From Shinella sp. WSJ-2 (GTDB lineage: Bacteria; Pseudomonadota; Alphaproteobacteria; Rhizobiales; Rhizobiaceae), in assembly GCF_003432075.1 (NCBI RefSeq), contig NZ_QWBU01000002.1, positions 620,001-684,000 on the forward strand: a stretch of DNA of 64,000 nt, given 5' to 3'. Under the pieces are notes generated by a model. The model made no database searches. It saw only the letters and a program-made list of their open reading frames with translations, and was not told the DNA's origin. Both the position numbers and the translations under genes were made by a program. This document shows, one piece after another, positions 8,576 to 18,634 of the stretch (the first letter of the stretch is position 1; each line of letters opens with the position of its first letter).

Positions 8576-8670
8576 CGTTTTTCTTTCGCGTTAAAGAATT
8601 CCTTAACCTTATTGCGGTTTTCTAAGCCCATCGAAACGGTGGGTTAACCAAGAAACTTAACCGGTTAGCA

Positions 8671-8748
8671 GGCATGAAGCTGACCACCGTTTACCGGTAA
8701 CATCCGGAATGCCCTTCCTCAGTCAGCCATTCAAGGGGCACGCATCAC
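8671..8748 (+). promoter_or_regulatory. Conserved flagellin leader element, copy 2
   Basis: Blocks in the same order as copy 1: GCATGA (8672), ACCGG (8693-8697, same 22-base offset from GCATGA to CCGG as copy 1), TCCGG-x-ATGCCC (8703-8714) and TTCAAGGGGCA before ATG 8749. The GTTAAC-rich stretch just upstream (8590-8665) is the probable promoter region. Confidence 0.55.
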
Positions 8749-9714
8749 ATGACCAGCATTCTGACCAACGTCGCGGCAATGTCCGCTCTCAACACCCTTC
8801 GCTCGATCGGCGCGGACATGGAAACGACGCAGGGTCGCGTCTCCTCCGGCATGCGCGTCGGTGAAGCAGCAGACAACGCTGCCTACTGGTCGATCGCGAC
8901 CACGATGCGTTCCGACAACATGGCCCTTTCGGCTGTTCAGGACGCGCTCGGCCTCGGCGCCGCAAAGGTGGACACCGCCTATGCCGGTATGGAAGCCGCC
9001 ATCGACGTCGTCAAGGAAATGAAGAAGAAGGTTACTGCGGCGACCGAACAGGGCGTCGACAAGGCCAAGGTTCAGGAAGAAATCAAGCAGCTGCAGGAGC
9101 AGCTGGTTTCGATCTCGTCCGGCGCCGCCTTCAACGGCCAGAACTGGCTCGTTTTCGACAGCACCGCTGCCGACGCCGTTGCCGACAAGACGATCGTTTC
9201 GGGCTTCGTCCGCGACGCTTCCGGTACCGTCAAGGTCAACACCACGACCTACACGCTCGACGAACTGACCGCCGACTCGCAGAACGTTCTGTTCGGCACC
9301 GTTGACACCGACGACTACACGCAGAGCACCGGCGGCATCCTCGGCTCGGCCGGTGACGATATCGACGCGACGGGCAACACCTACACGATCACAGACACGG
9401 TCGTTACGCTCGACATCTCGGCCTTCACCGACGACGAAATGGCTGAAGCGCTGAACCTGACGGAAGCGGCTATCCAGCTGATGACGAAGGCTGCCTCGCA
9501 GCTCGGTTCGATTTCCATGCGCATCGATCTGCAGGAAGATTTCGCTTCCAAACTGACCGACGCAATCGACAGCGGTATCGGCCGCCTCGTCGATGCCGAC
9601 ATGAACGAAGAGTCCACCCGCCTCAAGGCTCTCCAGACGCAGCAGCAGCTGGGCATCCAGGCGCTCTCGATCGCCAACTCCTCGGCCGAGGGCATCCTCA
9701 CCCTCTTCCGTTAA
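8749..9714 (+). CDS. flaB: Flagellin (second copy)
   Basis: 321 residues, 27 longer than the first flagellin because of a larger central variable part (about 135-235). The termini are nearly the same as the first copy (TSILTNVAAMSALNTLRSIGADMETTQGRVSSG; RLKALQTQQQLGIQALSIANSSAEGILTLFR). The centre is rich in Thr, Asp and Ser, which would offer O-glycosylation sites; glycosyltransferase genes follow directly on the other strand. It has its own leader and terminator. The symbol is by position only. Confidence 0.95.
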   Translation: MTSILTNVAAMSALNTLRSIGADMETTQGRVSSGMRVGEAADNAAYWSIATTMRSDNMALSAVQDALGLGAAKVDTAYAGMEAAIDVVKEMKKKVTAATEQGVDKAKVQEEIKQLQEQLVSISSGAAFNGQNWLVFDSTAADAVADKTIVSGFVRDASGTVKVNTTTYTLDELTADSQNVLFGTVDTDDYTQSTGGILGSAGDDIDATGNTYTITDTVVTLDISAFTDDEMAEALNLTEAAIQLMTKAASQLGSISMRIDLQEDFASKLTDAIDSGIGRLVDADMNEESTRLKALQTQQQLGIQALSIANSSAEGILTLFR

Positions 9715-9750
9715 TCGGCAGAAGCGGTTCAAATCCTTCGACGGTTTCGC

Positions 9751-9775
9751 AAGGCCCCGGTTTATCCGGGGCCTT
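9751..9775. terminator. Terminator between the second flagellin and convergent glf
   Basis: A perfect 10-bp stem AAGGCCCCGG / CCGGGGCCTT with a 5-base loop (TTTAT). It lies between two converging genes (stops at 9714 and 9797) and can serve both strands. Confidence 0.8.
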
Positions 9776-9796
9776 CGTGTATTCAGGATAGGCCGC

Positions 9797-10993
<1,197 letters not shown>

Positions 10994-12280
10994 TTAGCCG
11001 GCCGCGCGCAGCGCCGGCTTTTCGGTTTCCGGGAAAAGGCGCGAGCGCATCAGGGCTTCATAGGCCTTGATGAGTGGCGTCGGATCCCAGCCGCGTTCCT
11101 GCGGGCCGAAGCTCAGATGGCTGACGGTGAAATCGGAATAGATCGCCGAGGGGCGGCCGAGGAAGGTCGGTACGCCGATGGTGAGCGCATGTTCATCGTC
11201 GCCCTGCGGCAGCGCCATGTGCAGAAGGTCGCGGCCGAGCCAGGCGATGAAGTTGATCGACTGTCGCTCGGTCCAGTCGACGGACGGCTGGGGGAGGGGC
11301 AGCGTACGGCCGTCTTCGCCCAGGAAGTAGCCGTGCAGCTTGGCTGCCCGTTCGGCGCTTTCCCAGAGCGTGCCGCCGAAACCGCCCGGCGGGTGCTCGA
11401 ACTCGCCGACCGATGCCGGGATCGAGCCCGCCGCCTGCTGGAGATAGGCGCACACGCCGTTGTTCACGACATTGGCCGAGACGATGAAGTAATGCGGGTT
11501 GGCGCGGCGGAACTGGATGTAGCCGTCGAGCTTGTCGATATCGACATAGACGATATCGTCGTCGCATTTCAGGAAGACAGCGTCCTCAAAGTCTTCGAAG
11601 CGCTTCGCGTAGTAGTCATAGGCCTGATAATAGGGCAGCTGCTCGTTCGGATTGCCGATGTAGCGGCGCGTGCGCGCATCGACATCGCAGAGTTCGAGGT
11701 CCGCACCCCAACCGCCGCGGATCTGCACGGTTGCGCCGGCCGAAAGGTTGATCTCCGGCCAGGTGCCGACCGTCACGTCGTTGATGCGCAGGATCGGCGC
11801 ACCGGCCGCATCGACGGAAAGCGTGACGTCGTTGGGACGGCCGGGCGAGAGAATGCCGGGGGTCGGCTGGCTCCAGAGCGTCTGTTCGTTGCCGCGGTCG
11901 AAATGCGAAAGCTGGTCGCGGCCGATCTTGCGCAGCACCGAATGGGTGTTCTTCCAACCCCCGACCGCGATCTCGTAGCAGTCGTGTGGGCGATCGTTCG
12001 GGATGACGGCGATGTGCAGGTCGTGACGAATGCGGGCGCTGGTGCGGAACGAGGCGCTCGGCGAGACCGTGCCGGCGCTCTGGTAGGCTACCTTGGAGCC
12101 CATATAGCGGGCCGGGCCGAATTCGCGCGTCACCCAGGCATGGTCGTCGGCCGAGCGGGTGAAGTCCCAGATGTGCCACTCGTCGATGATCCCGAGGTCC
12201 AGCGCGCGGCGAATATATTGCGTGAGGATTTCCATCCTCGTCTGCCGTCCGGCAAAGGTCACCAGGATAACTGGGGTCAT
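10994..12280 (-). CDS. Putative glycosyltransferase with internal FAM (farnesoic acid O-methyltransferase-like) domain
   Basis: 428 residues. The N-terminal part (1-80, PVILVTFAGRQTRMEILTQYIRRALD) and the part after about 210 (YYQAYDYYAKRFEDFEDAVFLKCDDDIVYVD) look like a GT-A-type glycosyltransferase; CDDD at about 240 fits a metal-binding DxD motif. Between them, about 88-205, lies a beta-sandwich-like segment with HDCYEIAVGGWKNTHSVLR, which resembles the FAM domain, a probable carbohydrate-binding module despite its name. It lies between glf and an OGT-type gene. The donor may be UDP-Galf, inferred from glf. I know no characterised close relative. Confidence 0.7.
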   Translation of the reverse strand: MTPVILVTFAGRQTRMEILTQYIRRALDLGIIDEWHIWDFTRSADDHAWVTREFGPARYMGSKVAYQSAGTVSPSASFRTSARIRHDLHIAVIPNDRPHDCYEIAVGGWKNTHSVLRKIGRDQLSHFDRGNEQTLWSQPTPGILSPGRPNDVTLSVDAAGAPILRINDVTVGTWPEINLSAGATVQIRGGWGADLELCDVDARTRRYIGNPNEQLPYYQAYDYYAKRFEDFEDAVFLKCDDDIVYVDIDKLDGYIQFRRANPHYFIVSANVVNNGVCAYLQQAAGSIPASVGEFEHPPGGFGGTLWESAERAAKLHGYFLGEDGRTLPLPQPSVDWTERQSINFIAWLGRDLLHMALPQGDDEHALTIGVPTFLGRPSAIYSDFTVSHLSFGPQERGWDPTPLIKAYEALMRSRLFPETEKPALRAAG

Positions 12281-12331
12281 GCGGTCCTCGTCGTTCAGAA
12301 CGGTTCGTGTTTCAAATCGGGTCTCCGGCCC

Positions 12332-14383
12332 TCAGCCGGCAGCACCCTTCCAAAGGCGAGCATCGGGCGTCAGCGGCGCGTGTTCGTCCATCAGTTTCAG
12401 CTGATCGAGATAGCGCTGCCGGTAGGCCTGTTCGCTTTCGAATTCGATGCCGGCGGCGGCAAGCTCGGCGCCGACCTCATAATAGACATTGAGGTTGCGT
12501 AGGTCCGGCACCGGCGTTTCGCCGCGCTCGGCGTCGCCCTGCATCTGCCAGAACAACTCTTCCAGACGGCGCACGAGGCCATCCATGTCGCGCAGCGCAC
12601 AGGTTTCGCGCTGGTCCTGCAAGGACTGGCGGATCGCGGCGAGGCTTTCCGGGTTCTTGGCGAAGGCGATTGCCTTGCCGACATAGTCTTCCGGCCCGGT
12701 GCAGATCAGCTCCGGAACGCCGGCGGCCGAGACGATGCTGGCGCAGAAGCGCGAGGCGAAGCTCTTGCCTGGCACGGTCAGCACCGGAAGGCCCTGCGTG
12801 ATCGCGTCGGCGGCGGTCGAATGGGCGCCATAGGGGAAGGTGTCGAGGAAGAGATCGGCAAGTCCGATGCGGGCCAGATGATCCGGATTCTGCACCTTGC
12901 CGGCGAAGATCAGCCGATCCGGCGAAACGCCGGCCTGCTGGGCCATCTGCTTGACGCGCTCGTTGACGCTGTCGTCCCCAACGAGCAGCCAGAGAACGCT
13001 GCCCGGCGTGGCCAGCAGGATCGCCATCCAGCGCGAGAAGCAGGAGGCCGATATCTTTTGCATGCCGTTGAAGCTTGCGAAGACGAAGGCGTCTTCCGGC
13101 AGGCCGACTGAGGCGCGCGTCGGGCGCGGACTGACGGTGCGCTTGCGGTCCACCGGCTGGTTGCAGGGGATGCGCAGGACCTTTTCCGTGTAATAAAGTT
13201 CGTTTTCCGGCGGCACGATATAGTCGTCGGCGATCATGTACTGGTGGTACGGGCTCGCCATCGAGCCGGGATAGCCGCAGAAATTCACGATCACGGGCGC
13301 CGGCCTGTAGGCGAAGATCTTCGTGCGGGCATGCTTGGTATAGCCGTTGACGTCGATGAGCACGTCGATCTCGTCGGCGACGATCTGGCGGGCCGCGTCG
13401 ATGTCGCTGACCTTGGTGATGTCGCGCCAATGATCGACAGCCTGCTTGATGCGGGCCTGCGTATGGTCGATCGGGGCCGGATCGCCGCAATAATAGGCGA
13501 AGATCTCGACCTGGGATTTGTCATGCAGCTCCAGCACTTCGCTGAGCGCAAAGCCGACGGCGTGCTGGCGCAGGTCCGAGGAGACATAGCCGACGCGCAG
13601 GCGCTGGCCGGTGCCGGATTTCTGGCGCACCGGCTTGCGCACGAAGCCGCGCGTATCCGGCCGGCCGACCGTGGCGGTGCAGTAGCGATGCGCCTTGGCG
13701 AGCTGGAAGAGCGGGTCGTCGGCGTAGCAGGCGATCGTCATGGAGGACATGGCGTCCATGAACTGCCGGCTCGAAATGTGGATGTTGGGCGTGATGACCG
13801 GCCACTTGACCTGGCGCATGCGCAGCGAAATCCAGTGCTGCGCGGCCTCGGTGCGGTGCGGCTGCAGTTCCATCGCCTGCCAGAGCGCGGCTTCTGCTTC
13901 TTCGAGCTTGCCGGCGCCTTCGAGAACGCGGCCGATATGCTGGAGCACGAGATGGCGGTGATTGATGCGGTCGGGCGTGACGTCATTGGTCGTATCGACG
14001 TAGCTGCGCCATTGCAGCACGGCCTGGCCCGTCAGGCCGCAATCCTCGAGCGTGCGGCCGAGATTGACATGGGCCTGGCCGAAATCCGGATTGATTTTCA
14101 GCGCGGCGCGTAGCGCATTCAGCGTGCCGGAGACGTCGCCGGACTTCGACAGCGAGACGGCATAGTTGAAATAGGCGAGATGCAGCAGCGGGTTGCCGTC
14201 GTTGAAGGCGATCCACGTCTTATAAAGCTCGATGGCATGCACCGGCTGTCCGGCGGCCGACAATCCCTCCGCCATCTGGAAGAGTTCGGCAAGCGAAAGC
14301 TGCTGGGTGCGGGCGCGGCCGAGAATGTTGGCAAGGGTTGCGTTCGGATCGGGAACGATGGGGGTGCTGACAGTCATGGCCAT
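12332..14383 (-). CDS. TPR-containing OGT/SPINDLY-type glycosyltransferase
   Basis: 683 residues. About residues 25-190 form TPR-like helices (GDVSGTLNALRAALKINPDFGQAHVNLGRTLEDCGLTGQAVLQW). From about 270 the GT41-type catalytic region begins: RLRVGYVSSDLRQHAVGFAL, DEIDVLIDVNGYTKHARTKIFAYRPAPVIVNFCGYPGSM, and YYTEKVLRIP. The C-terminal lobe has FASFNGMQKIS, LFLDTFPYGAHSTAADAITQGLPVLTVPGKSFASR. Family knowledge: these enzymes O-glycosylate Ser/Thr in proteins, and bacterial members near flagellin genes modify flagellin. The candidate substrates here are the flagellins on either side or the Ser/Thr-rich repeat protein encoded next door. The start may be the ATG at 14377. Confidence 0.88.
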   Translation of the reverse strand: MAMTVSTPIVPDPNATLANILGRARTQQLSLAELFQMAEGLSAAGQPVHAIELYKTWIAFNDGNPLLHLAYFNYAVSLSKSGDVSGTLNALRAALKINPDFGQAHVNLGRTLEDCGLTGQAVLQWRSYVDTTNDVTPDRINHRHLVLQHIGRVLEGAGKLEEAEAALWQAMELQPHRTEAAQHWISLRMRQVKWPVITPNIHISSRQFMDAMSSMTIACYADDPLFQLAKAHRYCTATVGRPDTRGFVRKPVRQKSGTGQRLRVGYVSSDLRQHAVGFALSEVLELHDKSQVEIFAYYCGDPAPIDHTQARIKQAVDHWRDITKVSDIDAARQIVADEIDVLIDVNGYTKHARTKIFAYRPAPVIVNFCGYPGSMASPYHQYMIADDYIVPPENELYYTEKVLRIPCNQPVDRKRTVSPRPTRASVGLPEDAFVFASFNGMQKISASCFSRWMAILLATPGSVLWLLVGDDSVNERVKQMAQQAGVSPDRLIFAGKVQNPDHLARIGLADLFLDTFPYGAHSTAADAITQGLPVLTVPGKSFASRFCASIVSAAGVPELICTGPEDYVGKAIAFAKNPESLAAIRQSLQDQRETCALRDMDGLVRRLEELFWQMQGDAERGETPVPDLRNLNVYYEVGAELAAAGIEFESEQAYRQRYLDQLKLMDEHAPLTPDARLWKGAAG

Positions 14384-14507
14384 CCTGCGGCAAGGCGGCC
14401 TTTCGGCCGGGCGGTTGAACGACTCGCAATGAGCTCGTCTGCCTTGCTACCGGAGTTGACTTGCGTCGGGCTGATCGTTTTGCGGGAAAACCGGTGTTTC
14501 GGCCCCA

Positions 14508-14547
14508 AACGAAAAGACGGCGCGGTTGGAGCCGCGCCGCCTCGTTT
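14508..14547 (-). terminator. Terminator after the octapeptide-repeat gene
   Basis: Read on the minus strand, AAAACGA leads into GGCGCGG-6 base loop-CCGCGCC, then GTCTTTTCGTTT. The stem is GC-rich with a T-rich tail, 20 bases after the stop codon. It indicates that the repeat protein has its own transcript and the glycosyltransferase genes have another or depend on read-through. Confidence 0.75.
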
Positions 14548-14566
14548 TGATGCTTTGGCGTCCTTA

Positions 14567-17500
14567 TCAGACGTCGTTGTAGGCTGCGATGACGGCTTCG
14601 ACCTGCGAGCTGCTCAGAGCCGCGATCTGTGCGCTCGTGAAGGCCTGGGCCTGTTCCGAGGTCAGACCGGCGATGTCGTCCGTGGAGAGACCCGGCAGGG
14701 CCTTCACGTTGATCGCTGCGATCTCGTCGCTGGTGAAGGTCGCGATCTCGTCCGAGTCCATCGCGTCGAGGGCGGCGGAGGAGAGTGCGGCGATCTGCGT
14801 CGAGGTCAGCGCTTCGATCTGGTCGGACGTCAGCGTTGCTACCTGATCGGTGCTCAGCGCAGCGATCTGGGTCGAGGTCAGGGCGACGATCTGGTCGCTG
14901 TCGAAGGATGCCAGAGCATCGGTCGAGAGGGACTTGATCTGGTTTGCCGTCAGGGCGGCGATCTGGCCGCTCTTCAGACCATCGACCTGGGTCGAGGAGA
15001 GAACCGCAACCTGCGCCGTCGTCAGCGAGGCGACCTGACCGGTGCTCAGCGCACCGACCTGATCGGTCGAGAGGAAGGACACGATGTCGGTCGACAGGCC
15101 GGCCAGAACCTTGGTGCTGATGGCTGCGACTTCATCCGTGGAGAACGTTGCGATCTCGTCGGATGCCATGGTGCCCAGCGCTGCGGCGCTGAGGGCTGCG
15201 ATCTGTGTGCTGGTGAGCGCCGCGACCTGATCGGAGTTCAGGACGGCGACCTGGTCGGTGGTGAGCGACGAGACCTGCTTGGAGGTCAGGACCTCGATCT
15301 GGGTGCTTTCCAGCGATGCGACGGCGTCGGTGGTGAGCGCTGCGACCTGGCTTGCCGTCAGAGCCACGACCTGGTCGGTCTTCAGGCCATCGAGCTGGTC
15401 GGAGATCAGGCTTGCGACCTGAGCCGTGGTCAGAGCGGCGACCTGAGCGGTGCTGAGGGCAGCGATCTGGTCACTTCCGAAGTTGCCGAGGGCAGCCGTG
15501 GAGAGGGCAGCCAGGACCTTGGTGGAGATGGCGGCGATTTCATCCGTGGTGAACTTGGCGATCTCATCGGATTCCATCACACCCAGTGCAGCGGCGCTGA
15601 GGGCTGCGATCTGCGCACTGCCGAGGGCTTCGACCTGATCCGAAGTCAGGGTTTCGACCTGGTCGGTGGTGAGGGCTGCGACCTGCTTGGACGTCAGGGC
15701 GGCGATCTGATCGCTGTCGAGCGATGCGATGGCATCGGTCGTGAGTTTGACGATCTGGGTCGCCGTCAGGGCAACGATGTTGGCGGAGGTCAGGCCATCG
15801 ACCTGGTCCGAGGTAAGCGTTGCGATCTGAGCGGTGGTCAGAGCGGCGATCTGCTTGCTGCTGAGGGCGGCAATCTTGTCGCTGTCGAGGTTGGCGATCG
15901 TGTCGGTCGAAAGGGCGGCCAGAACCTTGGTGGAGATGGCGGCGATTTCGTCCGTCGTGAAGGTCGCGATCTCATCCGAAGCCATCGTGTCCATGGCGGC
16001 GGCGGTGAGCGCGGCGATCTGAGTCGAGGTCAGGGCAGCAACCTGATCCGAGTTCAGGGTCTTGACCTGGTCGGTGGTCATGGCCGCGATCTGCTTGGCC
16101 GTGAGGGCTGCGACCTGGTCGCTGTCGAGCGATACGATGGCGTCGGTCGAAATCGCCGCTATCTGCTTGGCGGAGAGCGCGACGATGTTGGCCGTCGTCA
16201 AGCCATCGACCTGGTCGGACGTCAGCGTTGCAAGCTGCGCCGTCGTCAGGGCTGCGACCTGCTTGCTGCTGAGGGCGGCAATCTTATCGCTGTCGAGCTT
16301 GGAGATCGTGTCGGTCGAAAGGGCAGCCAGGACCTTGGTGGAGATGGCGGCGACTTCGTCCGTCGAGAAGGTTGCAATCTCGTCCGAAGTCATGGTGTCG
16401 AGGGCAACGGCGCCGAAGGCGGCGATCTGCGTCGACGTCAGAGCTCCGGCCTGGTCCGAGGTCAGGGCTTCGGCCTGATCGGTGGTGAGGGCTGCGATCT
16501 GCTTGGCGGAGAGAGCCGCGACCTGATCGGTCGAGAGCTTTGCGACGGCATCCGTCGTGAGGACGGCGACCTGCTTGGCTGTGAGAGCCGTGATGTTGGC
16601 GCTGGACAAGCCTGCAAGCTGGTCGGAGGTCAGCTTCGACACCTGGTCGGTGGTGAGAGCTGCGAGCTGCTTGGAAGACAGGGCGCCGATCTTGTCGCTG
16701 TCGAGGTTGGCGATCGTGTCGGTCGAAAGGGCGGCCAGGACCTTGGTGGAGATGGCGGCGACTTCGTCCGTCGTGAAGGTCGCGATCTCGTCCGATTCCA
16801 TCAGGTTGAGGGAAGCGGCGCTGAGGGCGGCGATCTGGGTGGAGGTGAGCGCAGAGACCTGATCCGAGTTCAGGATTTCGACCTGATCGGTGGTGAGGGC
16901 TGCGATCTGCTTGGCCGAGAGAGCGGCGATCTGGTCGCTGTCGAGCGAGACAACGGCATCCGTCGACATCGCGGCGACCTGCTTGGTCGTCAGGGCGGCA
17001 ACACCTGCCGTCGTCAGGCCGTCGATCTGAGCGGAGGTCAGAACGGCAACCTGTGCGGTGGTGAGCGAAGCAACCTGCTTGGAAGACAGGGCGCCGATCT
17101 GGGTGCTGTCGAAGTTGGCGATCGCGTCGGTCGAAAGGGCGGCCAGAACCTTGGTGGTGATGGCGGCGACTTCATCCGTCGTGAAGGTTGCGATTTCATC
17201 GGAAGCCATCGTGCCGAGTGCAGCGGCGCTGAGGGCGGCGATCTGCGTGCTCGAAAGGGCGGCAACCTGGTCGGAGTCGAGGATGGCGACCTGGTCGGTC
17301 GAGAGCGCGGCGACCTGCTTGGCGGAGAGGGCTGCGATCTGGTCGCTGTCGAGCGCCTTGACGGCGTCGGTGGAGAGGGCAGCAACCTGCTTGACGGTCA
17401 GAGCCGAAACCTGGCCGCTCGTCAGGCCCGCGACCTGGTCGGAGGTCAGGACGCCGACCTGCGCGGACGTCAGCGAGGCGATCTGCTTTGAAGAGAGGGC

Positions 17501-17998
17501 GCCGAGCTGGTCGCTGTTGAAATTGGCGATCGCGTCAGTGGAAATCTGCGCCAGAACCTTGGTGGAGATGGCGGCGACTTCATCCGAGGTGAAGGTCGCG
17601 ATTTCGTCCGAAGCCATCACACCCATGGCGGCGGCGCTGAGGGCGCCGATCTGTGTGGACGTCAGGGCGTCGACCTGGTCGCTGTCGAGCTGTGCGACCT
17701 GCGACGTGCTGAGCGCGTTGATCTGGGCCGAAGTGAGGCCGACGATGTTGGTGGCGCTGAGCGCGTCCATCTGCGAAAGGGTGAGACCGGTAATGGCGGC
17801 GGCGGTGACGGCGCTGAGCTGCGTGGAAGACAGCGTGGCGATGTCGTCCGATTCGAACGCGGCGATTTGCGTCGAGCTCAGAGCCTTGATCTGCGTGCTC
17901 GTCAGCGCTGCGATGTCGGTCGTGGTGAGGTTCTGGATCGCGGTCGACGAAAGCGCCTTGATCTGGTTGATCGAAAGAGATGTAACGATTGAAGTCAT
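14567..17998 (-). CDS. Giant octapeptide-repeat protein (141 tandem 8-residue units)
   Basis: 1143 residues from ATG 17998 (SD-like AAGGG 8-9 bases upstream); an in-frame extension to 18079 is unlikely. After a 12-residue start (MTSIVTSLSINQ) the protein is read as consecutive octapeptides of pattern [IVL]xx[LFI][ST][ST]x[QE], e.g. IAALTSKQ, VAALTTDQ, to residue 1140, with only NDV left over. Units are ordered in a 17-unit (136-residue, 408-bp) higher repeat. There is no Sec signal, Cys or Trp, and no recognised domain. The N-terminal MTSI resembles the flagellins' MTSILTN. Similar repeat proteins are annotated as hypothetical in other bacteria; function unknown. A surface or secreted role is only a guess from composition and neighbours. 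Confidence 0.85.
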   Translation of the reverse strand: MTSIVTSLSINQIKALSSTAIQNLTTTDIAALTSTQIKALSSTQIAAFESDDIATLSSTQLSAVTAAAITGLTLSQMDALSATNIVGLTSAQINALSTSQVAQLDSDQVDALTSTQIGALSAAAMGVMASDEIATFTSDEVAAISTKVLAQISTDAIANFNSDQLGALSSKQIASLTSAQVGVLTSDQVAGLTSGQVSALTVKQVAALSTDAVKALDSDQIAALSAKQVAALSTDQVAILDSDQVAALSSTQIAALSAAALGTMASDEIATFTTDEVAAITTKVLAALSTDAIANFDSTQIGALSSKQVASLTTAQVAVLTSAQIDGLTTAGVAALTTKQVAAMSTDAVVSLDSDQIAALSAKQIAALTTDQVEILNSDQVSALTSTQIAALSAASLNLMESDEIATFTTDEVAAISTKVLAALSTDTIANLDSDKIGALSSKQLAALTTDQVSKLTSDQLAGLSSANITALTAKQVAVLTTDAVAKLSTDQVAALSAKQIAALTTDQAEALTSDQAGALTSTQIAAFGAVALDTMTSDEIATFSTDEVAAISTKVLAALSTDTISKLDSDKIAALSSKQVAALTTAQLATLTSDQVDGLTTANIVALSAKQIAAISTDAIVSLDSDQVAALTAKQIAAMTTDQVKTLNSDQVAALTSTQIAALTAAAMDTMASDEIATFTTDEIAAISTKVLAALSTDTIANLDSDKIAALSSKQIAALTTAQIATLTSDQVDGLTSANIVALTATQIVKLTTDAIASLDSDQIAALTSKQVAALTTDQVETLTSDQVEALGSAQIAALSAAALGVMESDEIAKFTTDEIAAISTKVLAALSTAALGNFGSDQIAALSTAQVAALTTAQVASLISDQLDGLKTDQVVALTASQVAALTTDAVASLESTQIEVLTSKQVSSLTTDQVAVLNSDQVAALTSTQIAALSAAALGTMASDEIATFSTDEVAAISTKVLAGLSTDIVSFLSTDQVGALSTGQVASLTTAQVAVLSSTQVDGLKSGQIAALTANQIKSLSTDALASFDSDQIVALTSTQIAALSTDQVATLTSDQIEALTSTQIAALSSAALDAMDSDEIATFTSDEIAAINVKALPGLSTDDIAGLTSEQAQAFTSAQIAALSSSQVEAVIAAYNDV
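14600..17960 (-). repeat. 24-bp tandem repeat with 408-bp higher-order unit
   Basis: The coding sequence is a 24-bp (octapeptide) tandem array with a 408-bp super-period. A marker (TTGGTG on the plus strand, from the ISTKVLA unit) recurs at 15111, 15519, 15927, 16335, 16743, 17151 and 17559, each exactly 408 bases apart. A degenerate eighth copy is in phase at 14703. The exact spacing means no insertions or deletions have survived within the array, and it should be prone to copy-number change by recombination. Confidence 0.95.
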
Positions 17999-18634
17999 GA
18001 ACGCGCCCTTGATTGGTTGGCTGTCCACAAACGTCATGTCCCTGCGAGTCGACATCGCGAAAGGCCCGGCACGGTCCATTCACGGAAGACTCAGCATGTC
18101 CTGCGCTTGCTGCAGCGTTGGACGTCCGATAGGACCCGCTATTGGCGAAGCAATTCGGGTGTCCTGACGGACGATTCAATGTTTACTTGGAACATGACTC
18201 GAACGAGCCAGCGCATCGGAAGGGCATCATGCTTCCGGAGCCTAATCGCGGCTCCGATCCCTACGCCAGGGTCGTAAGTACCCAGATGGGTATTACTCTT
18301 ACAACTAATGAAAGTTCTAAGCAGCAAGTTCTAAAAATACGTTAACGCGATGCAACACATCCTTGCAATCGTCGAAACGTTTTGGATGGAAATGATACGC
18401 AAATTTGCCGGTTTGGTACGGCTTTGTGCCACTTGCGGGCATGGCCGTCGGGGCGTGAAATCGCTCATAGGTTGAAAGCAAGGCCTTTGAGGCCAGAACT
18501 GGCCGTCGGCCGGTAATCCTTTTTTTATGTTTCTTGCTAAAGCGTTAACGACGTTAACCATTTGTTAACCATTGGCCGTTAACTCTTCATTAAGAACGAT
18601 GGACTGGCGCCCAGGGCAAACGAGCGGCGCCGGA
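17999..18634. promoter_or_regulatory. Divergent control region between the repeat protein and the third flagellin
   Basis: 636 bases without a convincing gene. The half near 18270-18600 is AT-rich. It holds an inverted repeat TACCCA-GA-TGGGTA (18279-18292), a direct repeat AAGTTCTAA (18312-18320 and 18326-18334) and a cluster of four GTTAAC hexamers (18544-18583). Two TTAA of that cluster, at 18554 and 18565, are spaced as in the CtrA consensus TTAA-N7-TTAA. The cluster lies about 130 bases before the third flagellin ATG. No -35/-10 pair is clear. Confidence 0.5.

Noticed and set aside
10994-12280. Naming this gene a methyltransferase from the FAM domain
   Set aside because: The name is historical; the segment looks like a beta-sandwich module, and the rest of the protein looks like a glycosyltransferase.
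14180-17491. A 1103-codon open frame on the plus strand across the repeat gene, with Gly/Asp/Arg-rich repeats
   Set aside because: It is the complement of the octapeptide array. A 24-bp repeat read in a stop-free frame stays open by itself. The minus-strand frame has a normal start, an SD-like AAGGG and a terminator.
14600-17960. Possible CRISPR array, because of regular short repeats
   Set aside because: The units are back-to-back with no unique spacers, stay in one reading frame and are followed by no cas genes.
18142-18345. A 67-codon plus-strand frame in the divergent region before the third flagellin
   Set aside because: It starts at TTG with no clear ribosome-binding site, crosses two candidate regulatory repeats and shows no recognisable motif.
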